This document shows, in pieces, positions 37,130 to 47,564 of a DNA stretch of 64,000 bases. The translations under genes were made by a program, and so were the position numbers. Every line of letters begins with the position of its first letter. Position 1 is the first letter of the stretch. The notes beneath the pieces are model-generated. The model saw only the letters and a list, made by a program, of their open reading frames with translations. It ran no database searches and had not been told where the DNA came from. The stretch comes from Mucilaginibacter paludis DSM 18603. Lineage in GTDB: Bacteria; Bacteroidota; Bacteroidia; Sphingobacteriales; Sphingobacteriaceae. Location of the stretch: assembly GCF_000166195.2 (NCBI RefSeq), contig NZ_CM001403.1, positions 2,436,432-2,500,431 of the forward strand, read 5' to 3'.

Positions 37130-37519
37130 CTACTTCTCGTAAAGCTCCAGCGGCAAACCATCGGGGTCGGCAAAAAAAGTGAAGCGTTTGCCGGTAAACT
37201 CGTCAACTCTTACAGGCTCAACTGATACGCCATGCTCCTCTAAAAGGGCTTTCGAAGCGTCTAAATCGTCTACCTCAAAAGCTAAATGCCGTAAGCCCGA
37301 TGCTTCGGGCCTGGAGGGCCTTTCGGGAGGGTGGGGGAACGAAAACAGCTCGATCTGATATTGGTCGCCCACCTTCAGATCAAGCTTGTACGAATCCCGC
37401 TCTTCTCGGTAAACTTCGCCCACAATTTCCAAGCCGAGTATTCCGGTATAAAAATGCCGGGATATTTGATAATCCGAGCAAATAATGGCAATATGATGTA
37501 CCCGGTTAAGTTTTAACAT
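37130..37519 (-). CDS. VOC-family (glyoxalase-like) protein
   Basis: The 129-residue protein has two beta-alpha-beta-beta-beta modules typical of the vicinal-oxygen-chelate family, with an early HHIAIICSDY metal-ligand segment and a late FFADPDGLPLELYE segment. It most resembles small glyoxalase-like proteins of unsettled function. Its ATG overlaps the purL TAA by one base (TAATG), so it should be translated together with purL. Confidence 0.83.
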   Translation of the reverse strand: MLKLNRVHHIAIICSDYQISRHFYTGILGLEIVGEVYREERDSYKLDLKVGDQYQIELFSFPHPPERPSRPEASGLRHLAFEVDDLDASKALLEEHGVSVEPVRVDEFTGKRFTFFADPDGLPLELYEK

Positions 37520-39741
37520 TATTCTCCCAAAATGTTAACCAATACGTTATCGTAAACATCTTTAGCGGCCGATACGGTACCGAATAACTCCCCGTCAACC
37601 AATAAATCGCCTGCGTTAACCGTTCCGAGTAAGGTAAAATCAATCTCGGAGGTGGAAAGCAATTCCACCAATGCTTCCTGGCCTTCCGGTTTAACCGATA
37701 CCACTACCCTGCCTTGTGCTTCGCCGAACAAAAAGGCATCCTTACGGATGGAATCATCAGCTTCGATGGTAAAACCGAGGCCGTTTGGCATAGCCGATTC
37801 CAACAAGGTGATATATAGGCCACCATCGGCCACATCATGTGCCGATTGGATCAGCTTTTGGGTAATCAATTGTTTCACCACCTGGTGCAGCGCATACTCC
37901 TTGTCCAGGTCAAAATAAGGCGCTGGCGCGGCCAGTACTTTGTGATGGGATGCCAGGTATTGCGATGAGGCTATATCGTTCACAGATTCGCCTAACAGGT
38001 AAATCAGGTCGCCCTCTTGTTTAAAGTCGGCCGTCATGATGTTGGCAATATCATCCATCACACCCAACATACCTATAGTTGGCGTAGGGAATACCGGCCC
38101 ATCATCTGTAGATTGATTATAAAAACTCACGTTACCGCCGGTAACCGGTGTTTCAAACTTGGTACAAGCCTCGCTCATCCCTTTAATGGCACCCACAAAT
38201 TGCCAGTATACTTCGGGCACATAAGGGTTACCAAAGTTAAGGCAATTGGTAATGGCTACAGGCTCGCCACCGGCACAGGTAATATTGCGTGCGGCTTCGG
38301 CTACGGCGATTGCACAACCTTTTTGCGGGTCGGCGTATACATAGCGGGAGTTACAATCCACGGTTAATACAATGGCTTTATTAGTATCTTTTACAGCTAC
38401 TACCGCGGCATCGCAAGGGCGATTGGTGGTCATGGTAGCGGTACCCACCATAGAATCATACTGATTGGTAACCCAACGCTTCGACGCGATATTGGGGTGC
38501 GATACCAGATGATCGGCAACAGCCTTTAAATCTGCAGGCTCTGCAACGTCGTCTATTTTAAATTGCTGGTTTTTTTGGAAATAAGCCGGTTCGCGGTATT
38601 CGCGTTTGTAAACCGGTGCACCGCCACCTAAAACCAGGTCGTCGGCAGGTACGTCGGCTACCAGTTCGCCATGCATATAATAGTGCAGCCGTTTGGTGTC
38701 GGTAACTTCGCCTATAATGGCGCAGTTTAAGTCCCATTTGTCAAAAACAGCCTCAACTTCTTTTTCGCGTCCTTTGTATACCACAATCAGCATCCGCTCC
38801 TGCGATTCAGAAAGCAAAATTTCGAAAGGCTTCATATTAGGCTGGCGTGTTGGAACCATATCCAGGTCAATCCGCATACCATGCTCGCCCTTGGCCGACA
38901 TTTCGGAGTTGGAACAGATGATACCTGCCGCGCCCATATCCTGCATACCTACAACGGCGCCGGTTTTAATCACCTCGAGCGTAGCTTCGAGCAATAATTT
39001 TTCCTGGAAGGGATCGCCCACCTGTACGGCAGGTAAATCATTCACCGAATCTTCTGTAATATTTTTCGAGGCAAATGCCGCGCCGTGGATACCATCCTTA
39101 CCGGTTGCCGACCCAACGATGTACACCGGGTTACCCACGCCATACGATGTTGCCGAAACCGTTTCACCAGCCTTTACAATACCTGCCGACATGGCGTTAA
39201 CCAAGGGGTTAATGTTATAACACTCATCAAAAAACAATTCGCCGCCAACAGTTGGTATCCCAAAAGCATTGCCGTAATCGCCAATACCTTTTACCACTCC
39301 TTTTACCAGCCATTTGGTTTTATCCAGTTTAAGGTCGCCAAAGCGCAAGGAGTTTAATTGTGCTATAGGGCGCGCGCCCATGGTAAATATGTCGCGGTTT
39401 ATACCGCCAACACCTGTAGCTGCTCCCTGGTAAGGCTCCAATGCCGATGGGTGGTTGTGCGATTCGATTTTGAATGCGCAGCCAATACCGTCGCCAAGGT
39501 CAACTAAGCCGGCATTCTCTTCGCCGGCCTTAGCCAGCATACGCGGTCCATCCTTAGGGAGGGTTTTTAACCAGGTGATAGAGTTTTTATAAGAGCAATG
39601 CTCGCTCCACATCACCGAAAAAATAGAAAGTTCGGTAAAGTTAGGCGTGCGGCCCAATATCTCTTTTATTCTGTCAAATTCTTCGGGTAGTAAACCTAAA
39701 TTTTTAGCGGTTTCAACGGTGGTTAATTCCTGGTGCTCCAA
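37519..39741 (-). CDS. purL: Phosphoribosylformylglycinamidine synthase subunit PurL
   Basis: The 740-residue protein has the small-type PurL length that works with separate PurS and PurQ subunits. Visible features are SEHCSYKNS (46-54), the phosphate-binding [19 protein letters not shown] region near residue 94, two tandem AIR-synthase-like halves with [10 protein letters not shown] and NCLNFGNP between them, and [14 protein letters not shown] near residue 640. It makes formylglycinamidine ribonucleotide in purine synthesis. It is followed by the VOC gene. purM is at 49604, not adjacent. Confidence 0.95.
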   Translation of the reverse strand: MEHQELTTVETAKNLGLLPEEFDRIKEILGRTPNFTELSIFSVMWSEHCSYKNSITWLKTLPKDGPRMLAKAGEENAGLVDLGDGIGCAFKIESHNHPSALEPYQGAATGVGGINRDIFTMGARPIAQLNSLRFGDLKLDKTKWLVKGVVKGIGDYGNAFGIPTVGGELFFDECYNINPLVNAMSAGIVKAGETVSATSYGVGNPVYIVGSATGKDGIHGAAFASKNITEDSVNDLPAVQVGDPFQEKLLLEATLEVIKTGAVVGMQDMGAAGIICSNSEMSAKGEHGMRIDLDMVPTRQPNMKPFEILLSESQERMLIVVYKGREKEVEAVFDKWDLNCAIIGEVTDTKRLHYYMHGELVADVPADDLVLGGGAPVYKREYREPAYFQKNQQFKIDDVAEPADLKAVADHLVSHPNIASKRWVTNQYDSMVGTATMTTNRPCDAAVVAVKDTNKAIVLTVDCNSRYVYADPQKGCAIAVAEAARNITCAGGEPVAITNCLNFGNPYVPEVYWQFVGAIKGMSEACTKFETPVTGGNVSFYNQSTDDGPVFPTPTIGMLGVMDDIANIMTADFKQEGDLIYLLGESVNDIASSQYLASHHKVLAAPAPYFDLDKEYALHQVVKQLITQKLIQSAHDVADGGLYITLLESAMPNGLGFTIEADDSIRKDAFLFGEAQGRVVVSVKPEGQEALVELLSTSEIDFTLLGTVNAGDLLVDGELFGTVSAAKDVYDNVLVNILGE

Positions 39742-39997
39742 TGTATCGTGGTTTTATTTAAGGAAAGCGCAAAATTATGAATTTGCTGGTAATAATCCCG
39801 TTTTAAAATCAGGAATGTTTTAAACGTATGGATTAAACATATTAACATTGAAGCCCCGGCGTTTTTTATCTCTGCTATAAAAGATTTGTTATGATATAGT
39901 CGGGAGTCTTGAGCCTTGAGTCAGGAGTGAATTAGTGGTCTTGATAAGCACGCGGGAAACCACCGAAACTAAAGCACTTTAAGCTGCTTCACGAAGT

Positions 39998-40789
39998 CTA
40001 ATGTTCTATATGAAAATTGATGGGAAGGACATATTTAACCCGGACAGTTTGCCCGTTATGGTTACCGGGGATCCAAACTGGCGACAACTTTAAAACACGC
40101 AGAGCTTCCTCATCAAAACCGTAGCCTGCACCACGTTCCACCAATACATTGGAAACATGGCCATCCCTTTCAACTATAAAGCTCATCCAAACCTTACCCG
40201 AAATTCTATTTTTTTTGGCTTCTGCCGGATAACGCAAGTTGCTTTCTAAAAACTTCGACCATTGCTGGGCACCGCCCGGCAGCACGGGTTTAATAGCTAC
40301 CTCATCGTTATCCAAAACATCAATTTGCTGCTGAAGTGTTGAATTAGAAGGCTCGGTTGGCTTGGCTGCAGAAGTGATCAACAGCGGCTGATCAGTATTT
40401 GATACCGGCACAACTGAGGTTTGTTTAACCGCATGATGATTGCCATTTAATGAGCTATGATTTTTACCGCCCGGTTCCTTTAGGGAAGGTGAAACGGCAG
40501 ATTTATTTAATTTATCACGCTTTTGTGGAGATGGCTCCTTAACCACATGAAGGTTCTGATTGGTAACATCAATTTGGTTTACACTAATGGCATCGTTTTG
40601 ATTATCGGCCAGTAACATCGATCCGCCAAAAACAGCAGCCAGAAAAAGCACAGTAACACCAAGGGCGCGCAATACGTTGGACGCATAGTGCTTCCTGATA
40701 TCATAAGCGCCGTAACTTTTATTCCGGTTTTCGAACACACGCTCTATCCACTCGGGGCTACATATGTCAAATTTCGAATTAAGCATCAT
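39998..40789 (-). CDS. TonB-like energy transducer
   Basis: The 263-residue protein has a short N-terminal cytoplasmic region (SPEWIERVFENRNKSYGAY, typical of Bacteroidota TonB), one membrane helix (about 43-61), a flexible periplasmic linker rich in Pro, Lys and Ser (about 75-165) and a C-terminal TonB domain (about 175-263) with NLRYPAEAKKNRISGKVW and YVLPINF. It would deliver energy from ExbBD to outer-membrane receptors. It is not next to a receptor here. Confidence 0.87.
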   Translation of the reverse strand: MMLNSKFDICSPEWIERVFENRNKSYGAYDIRKHYASNVLRALGVTVLFLAAVFGGSMLLADNQNDAISVNQIDVTNQNLHVVKEPSPQKRDKLNKSAVSPSLKEPGGKNHSSLNGNHHAVKQTSVVPVSNTDQPLLITSAAKPTEPSNSTLQQQIDVLDNDEVAIKPVLPGGAQQWSKFLESNLRYPAEAKKNRISGKVWMSFIVERDGHVSNVLVERGAGYGFDEEALRVLKLSPVWIPGNHNGQTVRVKYVLPINFHIEH

Positions 40790-40873
40790 GGTTATATATA
40801 ATCTTAAAGGTAATGCTTTTATACGATAAATAAATACGCTTGGCTATTACACCCTCATGTTATTTAAATGCCC

Positions 40874-41461
40874 TCACCATTTACCAATAGAGATAACTTT
40901 GGGTACGGCCTTCTTTTCAACCACAACTACATTTGTCAAATACTTTTTTAAACGCTCGCCTAATTGCCTTCCAAACAAAGCCGACTCATCCAGATAGCTA
41001 TTCAGATCCTTTTCGGCGATATTTTTCGATAGTTTTTCCAACGGAACTTCAACATTATTTTGAGGGACATAATTATTATACCTGTCCCTAAAATAGGGGG
41101 TATATACAAAATTGGTTAACCAGTACCTGTACTTAGCATCCTTTACTTCCAGTTTAAGCTGATAAGCAATTTGCCCGTCGGGATGTTTGGTTATTGCCGT
41201 TTTATAAACCGTAAAAAAGCCGGTACCGGCCAAGCCCATGTTGCCTGGATCGGCAGATGTGATTTTCAAACTTTTTTTATCGGCAATGTTTTTAAAAAAA
41301 CGCAGGCTCCTTTGGTACAAAGTATCAGCGGTGTATTTATTCATACTCACTATTTTGTAGTAAATATATTTGCCGTGCTCATCCAAAGCCAGCGAATCCT
41401 TTTGAGCCATTGCTGCCTTACTTAAAGCAAGGCAAAAAAATAACACTATTAATTTATTCAT
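40874..41461 (-). CDS. Secreted DUF4468-like protein
   Basis: The ATG at 41461-41459 opens a signal peptide (MNKLIVLFFCLALSKAAMAQ); a frame extension of four residues is also possible. The 195-residue protein resembles DUF4468 proteins, whose beta-rich domain has a TBP-like fold. The segments FFKNIADKKSLKITSADPG and YQLKLEVKDAKYRYWLTNFVY are visible. The function is unknown. It lies between a TonB-like gene and a porin gene, all leftward. Confidence 0.65.
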   Translation of the reverse strand: MNKLIVLFFCLALSKAAMAQKDSLALDEHGKYIYYKIVSMNKYTADTLYQRSLRFFKNIADKKSLKITSADPGNMGLAGTGFFTVYKTAITKHPDGQIAYQLKLEVKDAKYRYWLTNFVYTPYFRDRYNNYVPQNNVEVPLEKLSKNIAEKDLNSYLDESALFGRQLGERLKKYLTNVVVVEKKAVPKVISIGKW

Positions 41462-41474
41462 ATCATCATACAAT

Positions 41475-41508
41475 AAAGCCGCCAGGAATAGCTTCCTGAC
41501 GGCTTTTA
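41475..41508 (-). terminator. Hairpin after the porin gene
   Basis: The arms AAAGCCGCCAGGAA (41475-41488) and TTCCTGACGGCTTT (41493-41506) match at 13 of 14 pairs. A weak T-rich stretch follows on the minus strand. It lies between the porin stop and the DUF4468-like gene. Confidence 0.65.
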
Positions 41509-41532
41509 AAGTTAAGAATATTTTTTCTTTAA

Positions 41533-42597
41533 TTAGAAAGCATATACCGCAGCTACAGCAAATTGTGAAGCTGACTTGGTAGAATTAGGAACACCATCAC
41601 CATTGGTAAATACCGATTTTGAAGCGTTATCCAATCTCACCTCAGGAATAAAGTTTAACGGGCCTGCCTTGATGTTAGCAGTAAGCGTAAAGGCAGTTAC
41701 GTTTTCGCCTGGAGGAGGACCGGCAGTAAAGTAAGTGCCTGTTTTTGTTTTAAAATACTCACCTCTTAACCCTAATGTTACAGATTTAGATACTGCATAT
41801 TGAGGATATAAAGCGGCGCCTGTAAAACCACCTTTATCGTAACCTAAATATTTAGGAGCTGTAAAATCGGCCGCGTTTAAACCTAATTTAAAGGCATCTG
41901 TAATTTGGTAGGTGGTAGTTAAATCAAACTCTGTTCCAGATGCGTATCCGGCAACTAAGTTAAGATAAGCAGTCCAGCCTTTTACAGGAGCCACCATTAA
42001 CTGCGCACCAAAAGTTGATACATCATTAGTTGAGGTGTAAGCATTCCACGAATCATTAAAAATTCCGGCCATTAAGCTTACTTTATCAGTAAAGGCGTAA
42101 GTAGCTTTAATACCAGCATTTTGGAACGGACCATTGGTAAATAAATAAGAAGTTGAATAGTTGAAGTTACCCACCGGAGAAATTACTTCGTAGCCAACAA
42201 ACGTAGCCATATAACCACCGGTTACATTAAACTTATCAGTAAAATTATAGCTTACGTATAAATTTTGAATGTGGTAAGATTGCCCGTTGGTTCCTGCATT
42301 AGGGATTGACTGAGCTTCACCCCTTGGGCCAAATGATAATTCACCTACAAACGAAGCTTTGCCTACTGTTTTTTTCAGGCCCAGATCGATCATGCCTAAA
42401 GAGATAGAATTTTGCTCGCTTGCAAAGCTGGTTGGGATATTGGCAATTTTTTTCCCGGAAAAATCATACTTAAAATAAGTATCTACCGATCCTGAGATCA
42501 CCAGCGGCGCGTCACTGGTAACTTTTATCGTGTCCTGAGCCTTAACGGCGAACCCCGATGCTACAAATGCACAAATGAGTAATAGTTTTTGTTTCAT
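41533..42597 (-). CDS. Outer-membrane beta-barrel porin
   Basis: The 354-residue protein has a signal peptide (MKQKLLLICAFVASGFAVKA). Alternating aromatic and small residues follow throughout (VSYNFTDKFNVTGGYMATFVG, LMVAPVKGWTAYLNLVAGY), and it ends in the outer-membrane C-terminal signature VAAVYAF. It resembles OmpL-like BBP2 porins that occur beside amt genes in this phylum. It is followed rightwards by amt on the same strand, 244 bp away, so a shared regulation by nitrogen is possible. Confidence 0.75.
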   Translation of the reverse strand: MKQKLLLICAFVASGFAVKAQDTIKVTSDAPLVISGSVDTYFKYDFSGKKIANIPTSFASEQNSISLGMIDLGLKKTVGKASFVGELSFGPRGEAQSIPNAGTNGQSYHIQNLYVSYNFTDKFNVTGGYMATFVGYEVISPVGNFNYSTSYLFTNGPFQNAGIKATYAFTDKVSLMAGIFNDSWNAYTSTNDVSTFGAQLMVAPVKGWTAYLNLVAGYASGTEFDLTTTYQITDAFKLGLNAADFTAPKYLGYDKGGFTGAALYPQYAVSKSVTLGLRGEYFKTKTGTYFTAGPPPGENVTAFTLTANIKAGPLNFIPEVRLDNASKSVFTNGDGVPNSTKSASQFAVAAVYAF

Positions 42598-42841
42598 GTT
42601 TTTTGATTGTGGGTTTGATTTAATTATTGAGTGAGTTAATCTTATTCATCTTTCAAGCCAATGCTAATTAAAGGCCAATAAAAGCCCATAGAGACAATTG
42701 GCTAATAATCATCAATTTAAGTTAATCAATAAAAGGTCAGTTTTGATTTGAAACCTATCATATTGATCGGGGAAATCAATATGATAGGTAATTGAGGAAT
42801 CTTATAGTATACTTTTATTAAAATAAGATGCAAGAAGCATA

Positions 42842-44503
42842 TTATTTAGCATACTCAGCAACGCCAAGTTTTGAAAGATCAATTTCTTCTTCGGCTATAT
42901 CAGGATATGCACCCGTACCGTGCTCAAACACATCCAAACCACCTGGACCTGTTTCTGCTTCAATTGGCACACGTAAGCTCCATGGATGAGGTAACTTCAT
43001 AACGATATACATCATCACCAAACAAACAACAAAGGTTGATACAGTAATAATAGCACTGCCTATGGCCTGAGCTTCCAGCACCTGGAAACCACCGCCGTAA
43101 AATAAACCAGCTACCGGTGAAGAATTATCGGCACCAGTAGGGCCTGTTGCGCCATATTTTCCGCAGGCAAATAAGCCTAAAGATAAAGTACCCCAAATAC
43201 CGTTGATACCGTGTACAGTAACAGCCCCAACTGGATCGTCAACACGGAACCACTCTACCACATTCATAAATACATAGGTAAGCACGCCTGCTACCAAACC
43301 TAAAAGGATGGCGCCGCCCGGGCTAACCCAGTAACAAGGGCAGGTAATAGCTACCAAACCGGCAAGGAAACCGTTAATGGTATAACCTAAATCAAATTTA
43401 CCTTTGGTAGGACCAAACCATAAAGCGATAAACATAGCTGCCATACCGCCACCGCAGGCAGCAAGCGTAGTGTTGGCGGCAATACGGCCTATACCTTGCA
43501 TATCCATTGCAGATAGTGTACTTCCGGGGTTAAAGCCGTACCATCCAAACCACAGGATAAACCCGCCTATTGCAGCTAAGGTTAAGTTATGCGGAGGTGG
43601 CATACCACCTTTAGCTTTATCATCACGTGCAAAAATTCGTCCGAAACGCGGCCCTAATACGATAGCACCCGCCAGCGAAGCTATACCACCTATAGTGTGT
43701 ACTACGGTTGAGCCAGCAAAATCGCGGAAGCCGGTACCTAAAGATTCGAAGAAACCGCCTTTGCTGCCCATCAGCGCAAGGAAACCATCCGGCCCCCAAG
43801 CCCAGTGGCCAATTATTGGATAGATAAAACCGGTGATACCGATAGAGTAAAGAATATCTCCGCGGAAACTGGTACGTCCGATCATGGCACCCGATACGAT
43901 GGTTGAGCAGGTATCAGCGAAAGCGTACTGGAAAATCCAATGTGCTAACAATGGAATACCTGTAGCAGCATAAGTATCAGGGATATTGGCAAGGAAAAAC
44001 CAGGCACCGGTAATTTTACCGGCCGGATCGCCATGCCAGCCTATAAAGCCGTTGCCCCAACCAAACATAAATGCATACCCAACAGCCCAGAAAAGTATCC
44101 CGCAAAGGCATGTATCAAAAATACACTCCATTAAAACGTTCACTGTTTCCTTAGTACGTGCAAAACCGGCTTCGAGCATTACAAATCCGGCTTGCATACC
44201 AAAAACCAAAAACGCAGCTACCAATGTCCATGAGGTATTGATAGAGTTCATCAGATTAGTTTCTATAGCGGTAGGCCCCGGAGCCGCAGCGGCGTGAGCG
44301 CTTGTTCCAAATAAACCCGGAAGGGTAACCATGGCGGCAAGCACCAACATTAAACCTAAGATTTTTCCCGAAAAAATAGTGATCCCCATTTTCCACTGCT
44401 CTGGTGTGATGGTTGACCATTTGGAAGATGTGTTCTTTCCCCCCCCGCTGTCTTTAAACAAATTGAGTCCGAGCAATTTGTTTTTGTCATTTTTTAAGTT
44501 CAT
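42842..44503 (-). CDS. amt: Ammonium transporter
   Basis: The 553-residue protein is an Amt/MEP channel with eleven expected membrane helices from about residue 85. Core signatures are FGMQAGFVMLEAGFAR, FDFAG-type FRDFAGSTVVHTIGG, and HGINGIWGTLSLGLFACG. The protein has an unusually long N-terminal part of about 85 residues that includes a separate hydrophobic segment (about 42-70, ending HAAA), probably a signal sequence. A run of eight G (8 C at 44439-44446 on the plus strand) encodes residues 19-22. It is divergent from glutamine synthetase. Confidence 0.93.
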   Translation of the reverse strand: MNLKNDKNKLLGLNLFKDSGGGKNTSSKWSTITPEQWKMGITIFSGKILGLMLVLAAMVTLPGLFGTSAHAAAAPGPTAIETNLMNSINTSWTLVAAFLVFGMQAGFVMLEAGFARTKETVNVLMECIFDTCLCGILFWAVGYAFMFGWGNGFIGWHGDPAGKITGAWFFLANIPDTYAATGIPLLAHWIFQYAFADTCSTIVSGAMIGRTSFRGDILYSIGITGFIYPIIGHWAWGPDGFLALMGSKGGFFESLGTGFRDFAGSTVVHTIGGIASLAGAIVLGPRFGRIFARDDKAKGGMPPPHNLTLAAIGGFILWFGWYGFNPGSTLSAMDMQGIGRIAANTTLAACGGGMAAMFIALWFGPTKGKFDLGYTINGFLAGLVAITCPCYWVSPGGAILLGLVAGVLTYVFMNVVEWFRVDDPVGAVTVHGINGIWGTLSLGLFACGKYGATGPTGADNSSPVAGLFYGGGFQVLEAQAIGSAIITVSTFVVCLVMMYIVMKLPHPWSLRVPIEAETGPGGLDVFEHGTGAYPDIAEEEIDLSKLGVAEYAK

Positions 44504-44863
44504 AGTTTGTTATTTAGTTTGATTGTTAAGTGAGTTACAGGTTTTATCGATAAAATTGGGTTTACATTACAATTATAAATAAAGAAATAACATAATTGAT
44601 AGGATTAATAGATATTTTGATTAATTCCTAACAGATTTTAATGCCATTTTAATAAATCATATAATTTTTTGATTGATTTTATGAAATTATGAGTAATAAT
44701 TTAAAAAAACAATAGTATTCGCATAAAAATTTCAAATTATTTGAAAATAAAACAAAAATGCCGCATTGAGGTATCTTACACTATTTTTTATCGGAAAAAA
44801 ACCAATCCTTGTGAGGAGTTTTATATTTTTGATGAATTATTTCAATAATTCACGGTATATACT
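44504..44863. promoter_or_regulatory. 360-bp divergent amt/glnN promoter region
   Basis: This very AT-rich spacer separates amt (minus) and glutamine synthetase III (plus). A TATTTTTG box at 44824-44831 matches the Bacteroidota -7 consensus TAnnTTTG, 32 bp before the glnN start. I see no convincing -33 TTTG at the right distance and no clear operator palindrome, so the box is only a candidate. Confidence 0.4.
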
Positions 44864-47050
44864 ATGTCAAACATCAGATTTCAAGCATTACAGGCGGTTT
44901 TAACACGCACAATACCGGAAGTTAAGGTACCGGGCGCCAAAATTTCAGACTTTTACGGGGCAAATGTTTTCGATAAAAAGAAAATGATGGATTATTTATC
45001 CAAAGAAGCCTATCAAAGTATAGTGAGCGCCATTGAGATAGGCGAGCCAATTCCGCGCGACATGGCAGAGCAAGTTGCATCGGCCATGAAAGCCTGGGCA
45101 ATGAGTAAAGGAGCAACCCATTATACACACTGGTTCCAGCCACTAACCGGAACAACTGCCGAAAAACACGATGCGTTTTTTGAACCAGCTGCTGATGGCT
45201 CGGCAATTGAACGTTTTTCGGGAGATGCGCTGGCACAGCAAGAACCTGATGCATCCAGTTTTCCTAATGGTGGTATACGCAATACCTTTGAGGCCCGCGG
45301 CTACACCGCCTGGGACCCATCATCTCCGGCATTTATCATAGAAAGCAATACCGGTAAAACTTTATGTATCCCTACCGTATTTGTATCATATACCGGCGAA
45401 GCACTCGATTATAAGGTACCTTTATTAAAGGCGTTGAGCGCTTTGGATAAAGCTGCCGTTGATGTTTGTAATTACTTTGATAAAAGTGTTGAAAAAGTTA
45501 ATGCCTCGCTGGGTATTGAGCAGGAATATTTTTTGGTTGATCTGGCTTTGTTTAACACCCGTCCCGATTTATACTTAACAGGCCGTACCTTATTTGGACA
45601 CGAATCAGCCAAAGGTCAGCAACTGGAAGATCATTATTTTGGATCGATACCGGAGCGCGTTTACGCCTTTATGCTGGATATGGAAACCGAGGCCCTTAAA
45701 TTAGGTATCCCTTTAAAAACACGCCACAACGAGGTTGCACCTTCGCAATTTGAATGCGCGCCAGTTTACGAAGAAATTAACCTGGCCATTGATCATAACC
45801 AGTTATTAATGGATGTGATGGACAAGGTTGCCAAGCGGCATAATTTTAAGGTATTACTGCACGAAAAACCTTACGCAGGTATCAACGGATCGGGCAAACA
45901 CAACAACTGGTCGATGATTACCAATACAGGCAAAAACTTGTTATCGCCCGGCAAAACGCCCAAAAACAACCTGATGTTTTTAACCTTTTTTGTAAATACG
46001 GTTAGAGCTGTGTATGAATATGCCGATCTTTTGCGCGCATCAATTGCTTCGGTGAGTAACGATCACCGCCTGGGTGCCAACGAAGCACCTCCGGCTATTA
46101 TATCTATTTTTCTGGGCAGCCAATTGAACGATGTATTGGATGAGATAGAAACATCGCGCATCAGCAAAAAAATAAAGGAAGACTCTTTGTTATGGCAAGG
46201 CATACCTAAGATACCGCAAATTTTACGTGATAATACCGACCGTAACCGTACATCGCCTTTTGCTTTTACCGGCAATAAGTTTGAGTTGCGCGCCGTAGGA
46301 TCATCAGCAAACTCGTCAAGTCCGATGACGATTTTGAACCTGATTGTTGCCGATCAGCTCAAAAAGTTTAAAGTTGACGTTGATAAGCTGATTAAAAAAG
46401 GAGAGAAAAAAGATATCGCCCTGCTTACCATCATCAAAAAATACATTAAGGAATCAAAATCTATCCGTTTTGAGGGCAACGGCTACAGCGAAGAGTGGGA
46501 AAAAGAAGCGGCTACACGCGGCTTATCCAACATTAAAACTACACCTAAGGCTCTGGATGTTTTAGTTACAGAGAAAGTTGAAAAATTATTTGCAGATACA
46601 GGCGTATATACCAAACGCGAATCGGAAGCACGCCACGAGATTTTACTGGATAGCTTTTACAAAAAGTTACAGATAGAAGCGCGTTTAATTGGTGAAATGG
46701 TTACCAACGTCATTATCCCGACTGCGATTACTTACCAAAGCAAGCTGATTGAAAATGTGAAAGGCTTAAAAGAAATTGGTTTAAACAAAGAGCATTATTC
46801 GGCACAATTGGATATTATTGAGCGCATATCTAAACACGTAACCTTTATCAAAGATAACGTAGACCAGATGATTGACGAACGCAGGAAAGCTAATAAAATT
46901 GATGATCTCCGCGAAAAATCAATCGCTTATGACGAAAAAGTAAAAAGTTACTTTGAGCCGATACGGTATCATGTTGATAAACTGGAACTTTTAGTTGAAG
47001 ACTCACTGTGGCCGTTGCCTAAGTTTAGGGAACTGCTTTTTATTAAATAG
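44864..47050 (+). CDS. glnN: Type III glutamine synthetase
   Basis: The 728-residue protein has the length and signatures of GSIII: MAEQVASAMKAWAMSKGATH near residue 63, HWFQPLTG, a GIEQEYFLVD active-site segment near 220, MDKVAKRHNFKVLLHEKP, and GINGSGKHNNWSM near residue 340. It condenses ammonium and glutamate with ATP in the cytoplasm. It is transcribed away from amt, so import and assimilation of ammonium are likely co-regulated. A strong terminator follows. Confidence 0.95.
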   Translation: MSNIRFQALQAVLTRTIPEVKVPGAKISDFYGANVFDKKKMMDYLSKEAYQSIVSAIEIGEPIPRDMAEQVASAMKAWAMSKGATHYTHWFQPLTGTTAEKHDAFFEPAADGSAIERFSGDALAQQEPDASSFPNGGIRNTFEARGYTAWDPSSPAFIIESNTGKTLCIPTVFVSYTGEALDYKVPLLKALSALDKAAVDVCNYFDKSVEKVNASLGIEQEYFLVDLALFNTRPDLYLTGRTLFGHESAKGQQLEDHYFGSIPERVYAFMLDMETEALKLGIPLKTRHNEVAPSQFECAPVYEEINLAIDHNQLLMDVMDKVAKRHNFKVLLHEKPYAGINGSGKHNNWSMITNTGKNLLSPGKTPKNNLMFLTFFVNTVRAVYEYADLLRASIASVSNDHRLGANEAPPAIISIFLGSQLNDVLDEIETSRISKKIKEDSLLWQGIPKIPQILRDNTDRNRTSPFAFTGNKFELRAVGSSANSSSPMTILNLIVADQLKKFKVDVDKLIKKGEKKDIALLTIIKKYIKESKSIRFEGNGYSEEWEKEAATRGLSNIKTTPKALDVLVTEKVEKLFADTGVYTKRESEARHEILLDSFYKKLQIEARLIGEMVTNVIIPTAITYQSKLIENVKGLKEIGLNKEHYSAQLDIIERISKHVTFIKDNVDQMIDERRKANKIDDLREKSIAYDEKVKSYFEPIRYHVDKLELLVEDSLWPLPKFRELLFIK

Positions 47051-47072
47051 TTATTGAGTTAATATGTTATTG

Positions 47073-47110
47073 GGTTAATAGCTATTTGCTTAGCTATTAA
47101 CCTTTTTTTT
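47073..47110 (+). terminator. Rho-independent terminator after glnN
   Basis: Perfect 12-bp arms GGTTAATAGCTA (47073-47084) and TAGCTATTAACC (47091-47102) flank a 6-base loop. Eight T residues follow at 47103-47110. It is the cleanest terminator in the window. Confidence 0.92.
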
Positions 47111-47147
47111 GCTATTTTCAATTATAGAAATCAACCATAACAGTGAT

Positions 47148-47552
47148 ATGAAGAGCTACACCATTAAAAAGACAGCCGGTATATCGATAGAACAATTATA
47201 TGACGACTTATCACACGGCGGACGCATTGTTAGTTATGGCTATTGTGTCTCTATAATCGCGATGACTTATCGCTTAATGTCGTCGCCCCATTTTATCAGG
47301 CCGGATGAAAAAATATCCAAATACAGAATGGGTTATAATTTAAGATCTTTAATACTGGGATGGTGGGGGTTACCATGGGGGCCGATTTACACCATAGATA
47401 TGATTAAAATTAACGCTAAAACCGGAGGTGGCATTGATGTAACTGAGGATTTGTTGATAAAAATACAGCAACAATATTCCGGATCCAACACCAAAGAGAT
47501 ATTATCCCAGGATTTAACAGTCAATTATAACCAGTACGAGTTAATCAACTAA
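47148..47552 (+). CDS. Hypothetical protein
   Basis: The ATG at 47148 gives a 134-residue protein; the frame extends 13 codons upstream from a non-ATG codon without support. It has no signal peptide. A moderately hydrophobic stretch lies at about 31-50 (SYGYCVSIIAMTYRLMSS) and a GWWGLPWGPIYTIDMIKIN segment near residue 80, resembling small uncharacterised proteins of Bacteroidota with a double glycine-tryptophan motif. I cannot assign a function. It stands between the glnN terminator and the convergent ClC gene. Confidence 0.7.
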   Translation: MKSYTIKKTAGISIEQLYDDLSHGGRIVSYGYCVSIIAMTYRLMSSPHFIRPDEKISKYRMGYNLRSLILGWWGLPWGPIYTIDMIKINAKTGGGIDVTEDLLIKIQQQYSGSNTKEILSQDLTVNYNQYELIN

Positions 47553-47564
47553 CTTCATTCAATA

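Noticed and set aside
38693..39220. Long forward frame opposite purL
   Set aside because: It is a shadow of the conserved purL reading frame.
43404..43823. Long forward frame opposite amt
   Set aside because: It is a shadow of the conserved amt reading frame.
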